Shown: positions 19,686 through 27,569 of the stretch, piece by piece
Layout of the letters: each line of letters starts with the position of its first letter
Position numbering within the stretch: position 1 is the first letter of the stretch
Origin: Flintibacter muris
Lineage (GTDB): Bacteria > Bacillota > Clostridia > Oscillospirales > Oscillospiraceae
Direction: 5' to 3'
NCBI RefSeq assembly: GCF_943192995.1
Contig: NZ_CALPCP010000023.1
Coordinates: forward strand, 1-64,000
DNA: 64,000 nt
Notes under the pieces: generated by a model
Database searches by the model: none
The model's input: only the letters and a program-made list of their open reading frames with translations
Told to the model about the DNA's origin: nothing
Program-made: the position numbers and the translations under genes

Positions 19686-20096
19686 ATGCCTATTGTAAAC
19701 GGAAAATACAAAAATCCGGGATGGATTGATAACGCCCGTCCGCCCATCAGCGCTCAAAACTTGAACGATATCAGTGATACGCTGGAAAAGCTGGATCAGG
19801 GCGGGGGAGGAACGACCGGTGTAACCAGTTTCAACGGGCGCACAGGGGTAGTAAATCCTCAAAGCGGGGACTATACCGCAGCAATGGTTGGAGCGAGACC
19901 GTCTACATGGCTGCCCACCCCCGCAGAAATAAATGCAGTTCCTGCCTATCGTACAATCAATGGGAAAGCGCTCACGGCAAACATCACTCTGTCAGCCTCC
20001 GATGTTGGAACCGCACCTATTACTATCAACTCCACTGACCTTACTGCCGGGTCCAGTTCGCTGGCTACCGGAGCGGTCTACCTTGTGTATGAATGA
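19686..20096 (+). CDS. Small tail fibre or fibre-tip protein
   Basis: ATG 19686 follows AAAGGAGA. The 136-aa protein has an N-terminal segment typical of phage fibre adaptors (PIVNGKYKNPGWID), a Gly-rich hinge, the widespread fibre motif TSFNGRTGVVNPQSGDYT near residue 53, and a repeat-like end (INGKALTANITLSASDVG). These are shaft segments of trimeric fibres. Confidence 0.65.
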   Translation: MPIVNGKYKNPGWIDNARPPISAQNLNDISDTLEKLDQGGGGTTGVTSFNGRTGVVNPQSGDYTAAMVGARPSTWLPTPAEINAVPAYRTINGKALTANITLSASDVGTAPITINSTDLTAGSSSLATGAVYLVYE

Positions 20097-20108
20097 GGAG
20101 GGTGCGTA

Positions 20109-21125
20109 ATGGCAAAAAACGCCTATGTTGGTGTGGCTGGGAAGGCCCGGAAGGTCAAAGAAATTTATGTTGGAGTAAATGGTAAGGCCCGAAGAGTGGT
20201 AAAAGGCTATGTAGGGGTGAACGGCGTAGCACGACAATTTTGGCCAAACGGGAAGACCCTCTCTGCGTGGCAAAAAAGCACATTGCCGGCAACCGATAAT
20301 TGGACGGGAGTTGCCTATGGGAATGGAAGGTTTGTTGCGGTGAGTGCATCACAAAGGGCTGCGTACACATCAAACGCAGTGTCTTGGACAAATGGTACAC
20401 TTCCACTTGATGCAGGGGATGTTCCGTGGGATATCACCTTCGGCAACGGTAAATTTGTTGTTGCCGCAAGGGGGGGCACCGGCGCATACAGCTCAAACGG
20501 CAGTTCTTGGACAAAAACGACTGTCCCAATCGGCAACTGGATGTGTATTGCCTACGGCGGCGGAAAATATGTCATGCTGGGGCAATCTGGGAGTGCAGCA
20601 TACAGCGCAGATGGCATTACGTGGCAGAAAGCTGATCTTCCTTTCTCAGGATCGTTTTTTAGTGTTGTATACGGAGAAGGAAAATTTGTTGCTGTAAATA
20701 CAGACGGAGCGGCTGTCGAAAGTGTGGATGGAGTTAACTGGAGTAGAGCCGCTTCTGTTCCTACCGGCCTTCGAGCTATCGCCTATGGAAATGGCATGTT
20801 CCTGGCTGGCGGACCAGCAAACGGGGTGCTGTTCTGGAGCAAAGATGGTGGAAAAACTTGGAATAATAATTTTATAATTAAACCTGCAGCATCTGTCTGG
20901 GGAATCGCCTATGGAGACAGCTTATTTGTCGCAGTTGGGAACCAAATGTCCACCGGGTCTGCGTCACAGGAATCTGTAAGCACCACCGATGCTCAGACTT
21001 GGACTGCGTATAAACTTCCGGAACAGCAAAACTGGACCCGCGCTGCGTATGGAGATGGACGGTTTGTTGTAGTGTCTGGGTATTTCACTCCGGCTAATGC
21101 TGCTGCCTATGCGCTGGTTAATTAA
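20109..21125 (+). CDS. Tail protein with seven-bladed beta-propeller
   Basis: ATG 20109, 338 aa. The N-terminus has three short repeats of the pattern YVGVxGKARxV (residues about 5-45), known from clostridial phage tail proteins. The rest is seven repeats of the type AYGxGxFVAV...SxDGxxWxxxxLP, starting near residues 62, 103, 144, 185, 225, 265 and 312. The last is short, as expected for a propeller closed by the N-terminal strand. A propeller at the tail tip is a likely adhesin. Confidence 0.7.
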   Translation: MAKNAYVGVAGKARKVKEIYVGVNGKARRVVKGYVGVNGVARQFWPNGKTLSAWQKSTLPATDNWTGVAYGNGRFVAVSASQRAAYTSNAVSWTNGTLPLDAGDVPWDITFGNGKFVVAARGGTGAYSSNGSSWTKTTVPIGNWMCIAYGGGKYVMLGQSGSAAYSADGITWQKADLPFSGSFFSVVYGEGKFVAVNTDGAAVESVDGVNWSRAASVPTGLRAIAYGNGMFLAGGPANGVLFWSKDGGKTWNNNFIIKPAASVWGIAYGDSLFVAVGNQMSTGSASQESVSTTDAQTWTAYKLPEQQNWTRAAYGDGRFVVVSGYFTPANAAAYALVN

Positions 21126-21137
21126 GAGGAACTGACG

Positions 21138-21299
21138 ATGCTGAAAACAAACATAATCACCAGAACCTATCAGATCATACTACGCACCCCCTCGGGTGCG
21201 ACAGCGAGAGCTAGTGTTGACGCAGAGAGCCCAGAGTCCGCACGACTCAAGGCCCCGTGCCCACACGGCTGGGAGCTGCTGGAGGTGGTCCCGATATGA
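21138..21299 (+). CDS. Small phage protein, 53 aa
   Basis: ATG 21138 begins 13 bases after the propeller gene and has GAGGAACTG ahead of it. It encodes a 53-residue protein opening with MLKTNIITRTYQI and ending with the helix-breaking PCPHGWELLEVVPI. The TGA overlaps the next ATG (ATGA), which supports translation. Unknown function. Confidence 0.55.
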   Translation: MLKTNIITRTYQIILRTPSGATARASVDAESPESARLKAPCPHGWELLEVVPI

Positions 21300-21565
21300 A
21301 CGGTCAAGACGAGGTTAGGGCTATTCAGAAGGCCCTGGAACCGTGGATTCGGAAGATTATCCAGGACGCCACAAAAAACTGCGTGAGACGGAAAACCGTC
21401 ACCGTTGCTACCCCGCCCAACGGGACCACAATGGGGGTGAAGGAGCCCTACGACGACGCCGTGATGGACTTGCCCTATGTGTCCACCATGTCTGGCGCAA
21501 AAGCGGGGGACACCGTGACTATTGAGTGGCTATATGGGCTGAGTAATGCGGTGGTGGTGAAATAA
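21296..21565 (+). CDS. Phage protein, 89 aa, end of the structural operon
   Basis: ATG 21296 overlaps the upstream stop. The protein begins with a charged helix (EVRAIQKALEPWIRKIIQDA) and ends in a small beta domain (GAKAGDTVTIEWLYGLSNAVVV). It is the last gene of the rightward block, followed by a strong terminator. No family recognised. Confidence 0.55.
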   Translation: MNGQDEVRAIQKALEPWIRKIIQDATKNCVRRKTVTVATPPNGTTMGVKEPYDDAVMDLPYVSTMSGAKAGDTVTIEWLYGLSNAVVVK

Positions 21566-21610
21566 TATCTTTCAAAAATCGATTTTTTCTGCAAAGATTA
21601 AAGTACAAGA

Positions 21611-21648
21611 AAAGCGGTTGCCACCAAGATGCAGCAACCGCTTTTTTT
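21611..21648. terminator. Bidirectional terminator
   Basis: AAAGCGGTTGC (21611-21621) pairs with GCAACCGCTTT (21634-21644), followed by a T run on the plus strand and an A run before it. It lies between convergent genes and overlaps the stop of the minus-strand gene, so it can end both transcripts. Confidence 0.85.
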
Positions 21649-22942
21649 AAATCGTTATATCGTCTAGATAGCCCCAGTCTAACACACCGTCGCCATCAAA
21701 TTTTCTGTCCCCTATAATTAAGTCTATATCTTCGCGGCTCATTGAATTTCCAAGATAAACCAGGACACTGCTGTCATTCCAACAGTCCCAAAATTCCTCT
21801 AATCTATCAGGTTCAAGTGAACTTAGGGGAGATGGGAACGACCTTACTCTCTTCGTATAGTTTGCCTGATTATTTTTAAACGGTCCTTTATAACACATGT
21901 ATTTTGTGTCTTCCTCTCGAACAATTTGCCAAGCGTTCCCGGTTGAATCATTGCACAAACCATTGACAAAATTTCCTGAATAGAGTAATTTGACCGATCC
22001 ATCTTCAAAGTAGTGAATCATATAGGCGTTTCCGGTTATATCATTAAAGTACCCATCAGCAGTGTTACCATAATAATAAGCAATCTTTTTGCCGCAAATT
22101 ATTTCACGAAATCCATCTGCCGTAAGTACATCATCTTCTGTAGCACTACTCAAATCAAAGTCTTTGAAATAATCGTCCTCTTTGGCGTAAAGCCAAGTTT
22201 CACCCGTACTAAAGCTTTCTTCGCTCAATCGATCCGCATATGCCCAAACTATTTTTTCAGAACTCATTTTATAATAAAAGACCTGCTTGCAACTGAGCAA
22301 CTTACCATTCAAATAAATCGCATCAGTAATCAATTCCAGTTTATTGTCTCTATAGGTATTTATAATACAATTTCCGTCCCAGCGCCCATTTTCATTGATA
22401 TATCCATAAAAAACTACCTCTTGCCCCCCGCTTTCATATGGCAAAAGAATCTTGTGGTTTGCCAAGTCACTTACTTTTAACTCCTGCCCCGATTCAGAGC
22501 TGCGAGCTACAACGGTATTAGATAGAAGTTGGACAACTGGTGCTTTGCCTGGTAAGTCTGGTGCATTCAAGGTTCGAGAAACTTCATAGGAAAATTCCTG
22601 AGATGCTGCCGCATTTATTATTGTGCCGTTTGCAGAAGCTTTTATTTCATAGAGTTCTTCCCAAAAAGCCGCATCAGTATTGCCAAGCTCCTTAACCGTC
22701 TCTCTCATTTCTTCACTGAATGACTTTAAATTCTCTGATAAATCTTCAACTCTATCTCCAAAGTTTTCCACTTGCACTGGTAGGGTATAAAAATTAGACA
22801 ATCCTAAGGTAATTACTAAGGACAATAGAATACCACCTATAGTACATATCAATGCCAACATCGGTTTGCTGATATCCCACCACGCTTTGCCCTTACTATC
22901 CCCCTTTTCATCAGTCTGAACCGATTTGTTGCCTTCTTCCAT
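21647..22942 (-). CDS. Membrane-anchored protein with MORN-like repeats
   Basis: ATG 22942 lies behind GAGAGGGG; the longer frame to 23011 lacks a site. The 431-aa protein has a charged N-terminal tail, one membrane segment (about 27-49), a coiled segment (about 60-90) and an extracytoplasmic part. That part has loosely repeated blocks resembling MORN repeats (FYGYINENGRWDGN; YGNTADGYFNDITGNAYMIHYFEDGSVKLLYSG in pieces). Base composition is much more AT-rich than neighbouring phage genes and it is reversed to them: a lysogenic-conversion type cargo gene. A role in superinfection exclusion is speculation. Confidence 0.6.
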   Translation of the reverse strand: MEEGNKSVQTDEKGDSKGKAWWDISKPMLALICTIGGILLSLVITLGLSNFYTLPVQVENFGDRVEDLSENLKSFSEEMRETVKELGNTDAAFWEELYEIKASANGTIINAAASQEFSYEVSRTLNAPDLPGKAPVVQLLSNTVVARSSESGQELKVSDLANHKILLPYESGGQEVVFYGYINENGRWDGNCIINTYRDNKLELITDAIYLNGKLLSCKQVFYYKMSSEKIVWAYADRLSEESFSTGETWLYAKEDDYFKDFDLSSATEDDVLTADGFREIICGKKIAYYYGNTADGYFNDITGNAYMIHYFEDGSVKLLYSGNFVNGLCNDSTGNAWQIVREEDTKYMCYKGPFKNNQANYTKRVRSFPSPLSSLEPDRLEEFWDCWNDSSVLVYLGNSMSREDIDLIIGDRKFDGDGVLDWGYLDDITI

Positions 22943-23223
22943 AAAACTATAGCCCCTCTCTTTTTTTAATGGCGCATAGATTCCCGGTTTTAAAAGTAAA
23001 AAGGACATCATACTGCAACCTCATTTTATATCAATTTCATTTTTTGTCAAACCATATTTTACCAAAATTGGGTGTCAAAATAAGAGAAAAAATAGGACTT
23101 GATTTAGCAAATTACGACAAAATTTTTCTATATGTATTCTCTTTATTTACTTTTATATCCAATCGTTGTATATTTAATAAATAATATCTCGAGATTTGGA
23201 GTGTCATCCTGATTCGAGAAGGT
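22943..23223. other. AT-rich intergenic stretch
   Basis: About 280 bases, strongly AT-rich, between the MORN-like gene and the integrase terminator. It probably contains the promoter of the minus-strand gene. The short plus-strand frame at 22969-23184 has no ribosome site and no protein-like composition. Confidence 0.4.
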
Positions 23224-23260
23224 AAAAAAAACACCATCCGGTTATTTAGAGGGATGGTGT
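23223..23260 (-). terminator. Integrase terminator
   Basis: On the minus strand ACACCATCC and GGATGGTGT (23252-23260 and 23231-23239) form a 9-bp stem followed by a run of eight T, just after the integrase stop codon. Confidence 0.85.
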
Positions 23261-23271
23261 TAGATTAACCT

Positions 23272-24198
23272 TTAATCTGGCTTGCCGAAGGCCACGGCCA
23301 TAACCGCGTTGGCGCTGCGGATGGGGGCGGTGTCTGGGGCCACCAGGGAGGCGTAGCGCTCTGTGGTTTCGATTTTGCTGTGTCCGAGAAGTGTCTGCAC
23401 CTCCCGCATGGAGACGCCGCAGGACACCCACCAAGAAGCCGCCGAGTGGCGCAGCGCGTGGGGAGAGATGTCCTTCCGCCCCGTCATAGCCTCCACATAG
23501 GCTGTTATGTTGTACTGGGCTGTACGTTTGTTCAGGAGCTTATAGCCCCCCTTCTTCAAGGCGTTCACAAACAGCGGCATACCCTCCGGGCAGGCTTTGC
23601 GCTGATGGTCCATGTACTGCTTTACCGCCTCCTGGGCTATGGCGGGGAAGGGCACCAGACGGCGCTTGTCTCCTTTACCGTGGCGAACCACAGCCTTGCC
23701 GCTCTCCCAGTCCAGGTCCTCCGGGGTGAGGGTCAGCAGCTCTGCCAGCCGAAGCCCGGAGGCAAGAGTCAGAATGGTCATTGCCCGGGCCCGGAGATAC
23801 ACCCGACCGCTGATGACCTCCGGGATGTAGTCAGGCCGGAGAATCCGCTGAATATCGTCGTGGGTCAGCAGATTGTCGTAGGGCTGGTATTTCTCCTGGC
23901 CGACAAACAGGGTGGGAACTGGATTTTCCCCCGTGACCATGCGGGCCTGCAGCATAAAGGAGATGGCACTGCGGATTTGCCGCATATACTGGGTGATGGT
24001 GTTGGGCTCCAGGCCGAACATGGACCGGCGGTACTCCAGGACCATTTCCGGGGTCAGCTCCTGGCCGGGGTATTCCTTTGACATAAAGTCAATGAAAAAG
24101 CTCAGGGCGTAACACTTCAGTTCCTTTGTGTTAGGTGATTTGTCGTCATAAAAGCCCAGGTACGCCGGGACGGCGGCGGCAATTTGCTCTATGGTCAT
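23272..24198 (-). CDS. Tyrosine recombinase, probable prophage integrase
   Basis: ATG 24198 follows AAAGGAG. The 308-aa protein has an N-terminal SAM-like DNA-binding domain (1-105) and a catalytic domain with the family residues: Arg in ASGLRLAELLTL, Lys in the beta-hairpin GKGDKRR, HALRHS, LLGHSKI and the nucleophile Tyr in TERYASL. It matches XerC/D-type phage integrases. Recombination at the tRNA-Gln 3' end is inferred from the flanking repeats. It is unusual that the gene is 7.7 kb from the nearer border. Confidence 0.85.
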   Translation of the reverse strand: MTIEQIAAAVPAYLGFYDDKSPNTKELKCYALSFFIDFMSKEYPGQELTPEMVLEYRRSMFGLEPNTITQYMRQIRSAISFMLQARMVTGENPVPTLFVGQEKYQPYDNLLTHDDIQRILRPDYIPEVISGRVYLRARAMTILTLASGLRLAELLTLTPEDLDWESGKAVVRHGKGDKRRLVPFPAIAQEAVKQYMDHQRKACPEGMPLFVNALKKGGYKLLNKRTAQYNITAYVEAMTGRKDISPHALRHSAASWWVSCGVSMREVQTLLGHSKIETTERYASLVAPDTAPIRSANAVMAVAFGKPD

Positions 24199-24331
24199 AG
24201 GGAGCTCCTTTCTTTCTGCATCTGTGCGGGTGGTTCTCAGTATGAAAAATTTTTCTATTGTTTAGAATGGATAGATGGTTTACTTGTGTCCAAAAATAGA
24301 GTATACTAGAAGATAGAAGGAGGCGAGCGCT

Positions 24332-24403
24332 ATGTTAAGCGAAGTTCAGCAGTTAATTGACGCCTCGGAAGTTGTTGGGTTTTTAAGATCGGCGGCAGCT
24401 TGA
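24332..24403 (+). CDS. Possible 23-aa peptide or gene remnant
   Basis: ATG 24332 follows AAGGAGG and a -10-like TATACT stands 33 bases earlier, yet the frame stops after 23 codons (MLSEVQQLIDASEVVGFLRS...). It may be the beginning of a decayed gene. Low confidence. Confidence 0.3.
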   Translation: MLSEVQQLIDASEVVGFLRSAAA

Positions 24404-24482
24404 TATTTCCTATTCCTAGAGGCAGTGGATTCACAGCGCACTTGGCAAAATTTGATTTTTTAGGGAAATGAGCTATCAAGCC

Positions 24483-24510
24483 TTGAATTAAGCCAATATC
24501 GTGGTATAAT
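24483..24510 (+). promoter_or_regulatory. Promoter of the Panacea/MazF-like pair
   Basis: TTGAAT (24483-24488) and a perfect TATAAT (24505-24510) are separated by 16 bases, 24 bases before the antitoxin ATG. Confidence 0.7.
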
Positions 24511-24533
24511 GCAAGGAAAGTGGAGGTGATACC

Positions 24534-25034
24534 ATGGTAAAAATTGTTGACGTGGCGGCGTATGTTGTCCAGCGATACAGCGAGTTAACCAAAGAACGCC
24601 TTGACGAGATGAAATTGCATAAGCTGCTCTATTTTATTCAGCGAGAATCTTTCGCAATCACGGGTCAGCCGGCATTTGATGGTGACTTCGAGGGCTGGAA
24701 ATTCGGCCCGGTAAGTCGGGATGTACGAAACCATTACTGTGAGGGAGAAATGGTATGCCCAATGAAAGAAGTTCCGGATGAAATTCAATATATTGCAAAC
24801 AATGTCATCCTCGAATACGGATCTTTAGCTTCGTGGAAACTCAGTGAGCTTTCCCATCAAGAGACGTCTTGGAGGAATGCAAGGATTGGCCTGAGAGCAG
24901 GAGAAAACGGAAGCAGGAAAATAAAGCTTGAGGATATTCGAGAGGATGCAAAGAAAGTGCGTCCTTACGACCATGTTTGGGATATGTACTACGATGAATT
25001 TGATGATGCTCAAGAGGAGGTTGTCGATCCTTGA
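24534..25034 (+). CDS. Panacea-domain (DUF4065) antitoxin
   Basis: ATG 24534 follows TGGAGGTG. The 166-aa protein has the Panacea/SocA-like signatures: an N-terminal helix with KLHKLLYFIQRESF near residue 28, then FDGDFEGWKFGPVSRDVRNHY near 48-68 in the classic order, and a late Trp/Ser segment (LSHQETSWRNAR). Panacea domains are known as versatile antitoxins encoded beside diverse toxins. Its TGA overlaps the TTG of the next gene, a toxin-like gene, so the pair is coupled. Confidence 0.8.
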   Translation: MVKIVDVAAYVVQRYSELTKERLDEMKLHKLLYFIQRESFAITGQPAFDGDFEGWKFGPVSRDVRNHYCEGEMVCPMKEVPDEIQYIANNVILEYGSLASWKLSELSHQETSWRNARIGLRAGENGSRKIKLEDIREDAKKVRPYDHVWDMYYDEFDDAQEEVVDP

Positions 25035-25402
25035 TTGGGAAAGTCTACCTCTCCAGAGTCGATTATTTTGATTTAAGGACCAATTGCATCCAAAGGAAAA
25101 CAAGGCCGGTTTTAGTGGTCGGAGGCCCAAATGATAATGACTATACTGTCCTTCCTATTTCGACCATTACCCTGCGCCAGAATGTGAATTCCTATTATGA
25201 TATTCTTATTCCTCCGCAGGAAAGGGCAGCATTAAGTTTAAATGCTGAATGCTTTATCAGGGTACATAAACAAATGCCGCTTCATAAAGGTGCTATGTTC
25301 AGAGAGATTGGGGATATGAAAAACGATACTCCCAATCTATACTTAGAGGCTGTTTCAAAAATGGAGGAATTTCAGAAGAATATCGTCGATTATGTTCTCT
25401 AA
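25031..25402 (+). CDS. MazF/PemK-like toxin
   Basis: TTG 25031 overlaps the antitoxin stop. The 123-aa protein has the MazF-like core: an opening strand, then RPVLVVGGPNDNDYTVLPIST near residues 27-47 and a later NAECFIRVHKQMPL. MazF-family toxins cut RNA at short motifs. Paired with a Panacea antitoxin it would form a PanAT-type toxin-antitoxin unit, useful for prophage maintenance or phage defence. Which residues cut RNA cannot be told by eye. Confidence 0.7.
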   Translation: MIGKVYLSRVDYFDLRTNCIQRKTRPVLVVGGPNDNDYTVLPISTITLRQNVNSYYDILIPPQERAALSLNAECFIRVHKQMPLHKGAMFREIGDMKNDTPNLYLEAVSKMEEFQKNIVDYVL

Positions 25403-25413
25403 AAATTTCCCCT

Positions 25414-25448
25414 CCCCCGCAGGTTTTCCCCTGCGGGGGGCTTCTTTT
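25414..25448 (+). terminator. Toxin operon terminator
   Basis: CCCCCGCAGG (25414-25423) pairs with CCTGCGGGGG (25430-25439), followed by CTTC and a T run to 25451. Confidence 0.85.
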
Positions 25449-25522
25449 TTTTGCGATTTTCAAGCTGCATATATGTCAAAGGGGCGGCGGTTGACTCCCC
25501 CTGTGCCGATGGGTTTCCCGCG

Positions 25523-25569
25523 ACACTCCACACCTGCATCTTTTCCTGATTTATGCAGGTATGGAGTGT
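25523..25569. repeat. Long interrupted inverted repeat
   Basis: ACACTCC (25523-25529) and ACCTGCAT (25532-25539) pair with ATGCAGGT (25553-25560) and GGAGTGT (25563-25569), with a 2-base mismatch between the two blocks. There is no T run, so it is not an obvious terminator. It lies at the 3' side of the Rha-type gene and may protect the mRNA end or bind a protein. Confidence 0.65.
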
Positions 25570-25623
25570 TTCGGCCCGTACCCAGCGGGCCATCGTCAGG
25601 CGGGTGGTTCACAATCAGCGATT

Positions 25624-26388
25624 TCAGACTACTACGGAGGCATTTCGGTTTGCTTTGGCGCGGTCTATTGTCTCCGTGAGGACGCGGACCAGATATGCTG
25701 CTCTTGTGTTTCCAGGCAACCGTATACCGGTTTTGTAGTTGCTCAGCAGAACTCTGTTGACTCCTGTAATCTCAGCTAATTGTGTTGTGGTAAAGCCATA
25801 TTCTTTGATAGCCTCGTTAATAAGCTGTCCGACGGCATACGGCGACGGGTACAGCTGCGGATTAATGGACTCGACCCGGGGTATTGAGAACCCACCTTGC
25901 TCCAGGAAATTCAACACATAGGGCAGCCGTTCATTCTTACAGTTTGACACGATAAGAGCGGCTTTCAGGTAGTCATCTGTGGTCAAGGCCCTCTGCTCCA
26001 CTGCATAGGCATCCAGGGAAAGCTCCTGCTCCTGAATACACTCCCGCATCCTCTCAAAGGCGGTTATATAAGCAGCGGTGAACAATACGCCTTTCTCCCC
26101 GGTCATCTTGTTCGCCACCATGTCGCAGCCCTTCTTGGTCAGCAGGTAACAGGGGCGGGCCTCGCCTTTGCTGTCCTGGTAAGTGGATGGGATGAAGAAG
26201 TCACTCGGCCCAAATTTGGACTCAGTGGAAACGGGTCCAAATTTGGACTGGTTAGAATTTTCCATCACATCAATGTACCCTTGGATATCCCGCAGAAGGT
26301 GCTTGTGCTGCTTCTCCACCATCCGAGCCACTTCTCGACTATCCACCACCTCAGTATTTCCGTGGAGGAACACTTGCAGCTCGTTCAT
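25624..26388 (-). CDS. Rha-family phage regulatory protein
   Basis: The 254-aa protein starts at ATG 26388 and overlaps the stop of the upstream small gene. Residues 1-115 are a Rha/antirepressor N-terminal domain (MNELQVFLHGNTEVVDSREVARMV; CYLLTKKGCDMVANKMTGEKG). Residues about 195-240 look like a helix-turn-helix (TTTQLAEITGVNRVLLSNYKTG). Between positions about 46 and 62 two SKFGP peptides interrupt the domain; their DNA is two CCAAATTTGG palindromes. The second copy of the gene (27568-27870) lacks them. Likely controls the lytic switch. Confidence 0.75.
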   Translation of the reverse strand: MNELQVFLHGNTEVVDSREVARMVEKQHKHLLRDIQGYIDVMENSNQSKFGPVSTESKFGPSDFFIPSTYQDSKGEARPCYLLTKKGCDMVANKMTGEKGVLFTAAYITAFERMRECIQEQELSLDAYAVEQRALTTDDYLKAALIVSNCKNERLPYVLNFLEQGGFSIPRVESINPQLYPSPYAVGQLINEAIKEYGFTTTQLAEITGVNRVLLSNYKTGIRLPGNTRAAYLVRVLTETIDRAKANRNASVVV

Positions 26389-26594
26389 ACCACCGATCTC
26401 CTTTCCGCCTTAGCGGCCCGGTAACCTTTGGCTTTTCCGTACTCAAAGAGCAGACATAGGGCACTGAACATATCGGTCTGAGAAAATTTCCACACTTCGT
26501 CCAGCTCACCCAGGCAGAAACAGTATTTGTCGTGCAGATCAGCAGGTAATTCTGTTCGCTCTATGTACCGCTGCATTTTTTCGATTTCACTCAT
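26385..26594 (-). CDS. Small protein of the regulator cassette, copy 1
   Basis: ATG 26594 follows AAGGAGG. The 69-aa protein is almost identical to that at 27867-28076, differing near the C-terminus (ERRSVV against ERRAVV). It is acidic and helical, and its end overlaps the Rha start. Unknown function; its constant pairing with the Rha-type gene suggests a partner. Confidence 0.65.
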   Translation of the reverse strand: MSEIEKMQRYIERTELPADLHDKYCFCLGELDEVWKFSQTDMFSALCLLFEYGKAKGYRAAKAERRSVV

Positions 26595-26646
26595 GATTTT
26601 TCCTCCTTATTGATTTTGCTGGGGTTGGTGTTATTGTACACGCTCA

Positions 26647-26676
26647 TGGACAAAATGACAAGGGTCATTTTGTCCA
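26647..26676. promoter_or_regulatory. 13-bp inverted-repeat operator between divergent genes
   Basis: TGGACAAAATGAC (26647-26659) and GTCATTTTGTCCA (26664-26676) are perfect inverted repeats with 4 bases between. On the minus strand the right arm supplies TTGTCA, 17 bases before TACAAT, so the palindrome overlaps the -35 of the leftward promoter. The Cro/CI-type protein encoded just to the right is the natural candidate binder. Confidence 0.75.
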
Positions 26677-26709
26677 AACTTGTGTACACTTGTTTGTGCA
26701 ATATTGTAC

Positions 26710-26738
26710 TTGCGTTTGGACAGAGGAAATGCTACACT
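26710..26738 (+). promoter_or_regulatory. Rightward promoter of regulator cassette 1
   Basis: TTGCGT (26710-26715) and TACACT (26733-26738) lie 17 bases apart, a few bases before the ribosome site of the Cro/CI-type gene. Confidence 0.5.
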
Positions 26739-26762
26739 AAATAAAAAAGTGGGGTGATAGAA

Positions 26763-26990
26763 TTGTCTATATCCATGGAAAGGGTTAAAAGCCTAATGGA
26801 GGAGAAAGGGCTGAAAAAGTGGGACCTCCGCCAGATGGGTATAAATGGAACAGTTTTAGATAAGGTGTTGTCAGGGCCGCTTACAAAGAGCAGACGGGTC
26901 GATACAGAAACAATCAATAAATTATGTACTATTTTAAACTGTCAACCTGGCGATATTATGGAATATGTACCCGACAACAGTGATTATTGA
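26763..26990 (+). CDS. Cro/CI-type DNA-binding regulator
   Basis: I prefer TTG 26763, eight bases after GGGGTG; a GTG at 26754 is possible. The 75-aa protein is a single helix-turn-helix domain of the small XRE-like type (GLKKWDLRQMGINGTVLDKVLSG, then INKLCTILNCQPGDIMEYV). It probably binds the inverted repeat at 26647-26676 and controls both directions. Confidence 0.75.
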   Translation: MSISMERVKSLMEEKGLKKWDLRQMGINGTVLDKVLSGPLTKSRRVDTETINKLCTILNCQPGDIMEYVPDNSDY

Positions 26991-27019
26991 AGATAAATTT
27001 CCTAACAGAGGTGTGAAGT

Positions 27020-27532
27020 ATGGGTTTTAAAGATTTTTTCAAGCTAGATGGAGACCAATGGGGATTATCGGGAGAACATTTGGAGGGGTTGAATGGTGTT
27101 GCTTATAACGCTCATATAGCCCTTAGGACTTGGCCGGACAAGAGACACGTTGTTTTGAAGTGCCAAGAAGAAATAATCCTCCCTTTTAACCAAATCGTTC
27201 AAGTAAACTTTATTCCTTGGGAAAAGACTATTACTAAAGCTCTAAGTCCTCTCGCTGAGGGTATTGTAGGAGGCCTGATTGGCGGCGAAACGATGGCTGT
27301 AGTCAGTGCCATTGACGCAAAGGGGCGCACCCGTGCGGAGAAAGTGAAGGTCCCACATGCTTTAGAGATTCAGTATCATCCGAAAGGGGATTCTAGAACG
27401 GTTAAAAGTGTCGTAATGGCCCCGACCGTTAAGAGCACAGCAAAAGAATGGGTGGAAACACTGAGAAAATATGCTAATCTCCCAGAGCCCCGATACATCA
27501 CTCCTCAGCCCAAGGGCCCAACCTACTTATAG
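27020..27532 (+). CDS. Regulator-cassette protein, 170 aa, copy 1
   Basis: ATG 27020 lies 29 bases after the regulator. The protein has an N-terminal part (1-50) that differs from the second copy and a C-terminal part (about 50-170) nearly identical to it. The C-terminal part includes a Gly-rich hydrophobic stretch (EGIVGGLIGGETMAVVSAI). The beta-strand pattern around LPFNQIVQVNFI could be a pleckstrin-like small domain, but that is a guess. Function unknown. Confidence 0.6.
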   Translation: MGFKDFFKLDGDQWGLSGEHLEGLNGVAYNAHIALRTWPDKRHVVLKCQEEIILPFNQIVQVNFIPWEKTITKALSPLAEGIVGGLIGGETMAVVSAIDAKGRTRAEKVKVPHALEIQYHPKGDSRTVKSVVMAPTVKSTAKEWVETLRKYANLPEPRYITPQPKGPTYL

Positions 27533-27533
27533 T

Positions 27534-27569
27534 AAAAGGAACCGTTACATCTGCGTAACGGTTCCTTTT
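27534..27569. terminator. Bidirectional terminator between cassettes
   Basis: AAAAGGAACCGTTAC (27534-27548) pairs with GTAACGGTTCCTTTT (27555-27569), a perfect 15-bp stem with a 6-base loop between convergent genes. The left arm alone recurs after the second cassette (29041-29056), where the duplication ends. Confidence 0.85.

Noticed and set aside
22969-23184. 71-aa plus-strand frame upstream of the MORN-like gene
   Set aside because: AT-rich control region, no ribosome site and composition unlike a protein.
23272-24198. Reading the integrase as the recombinase of the spoVT island
   Set aside because: It lies outside that island; the island has its own serine recombinase, and the tyrosine enzyme fits the tRNA 3'-end repeat.
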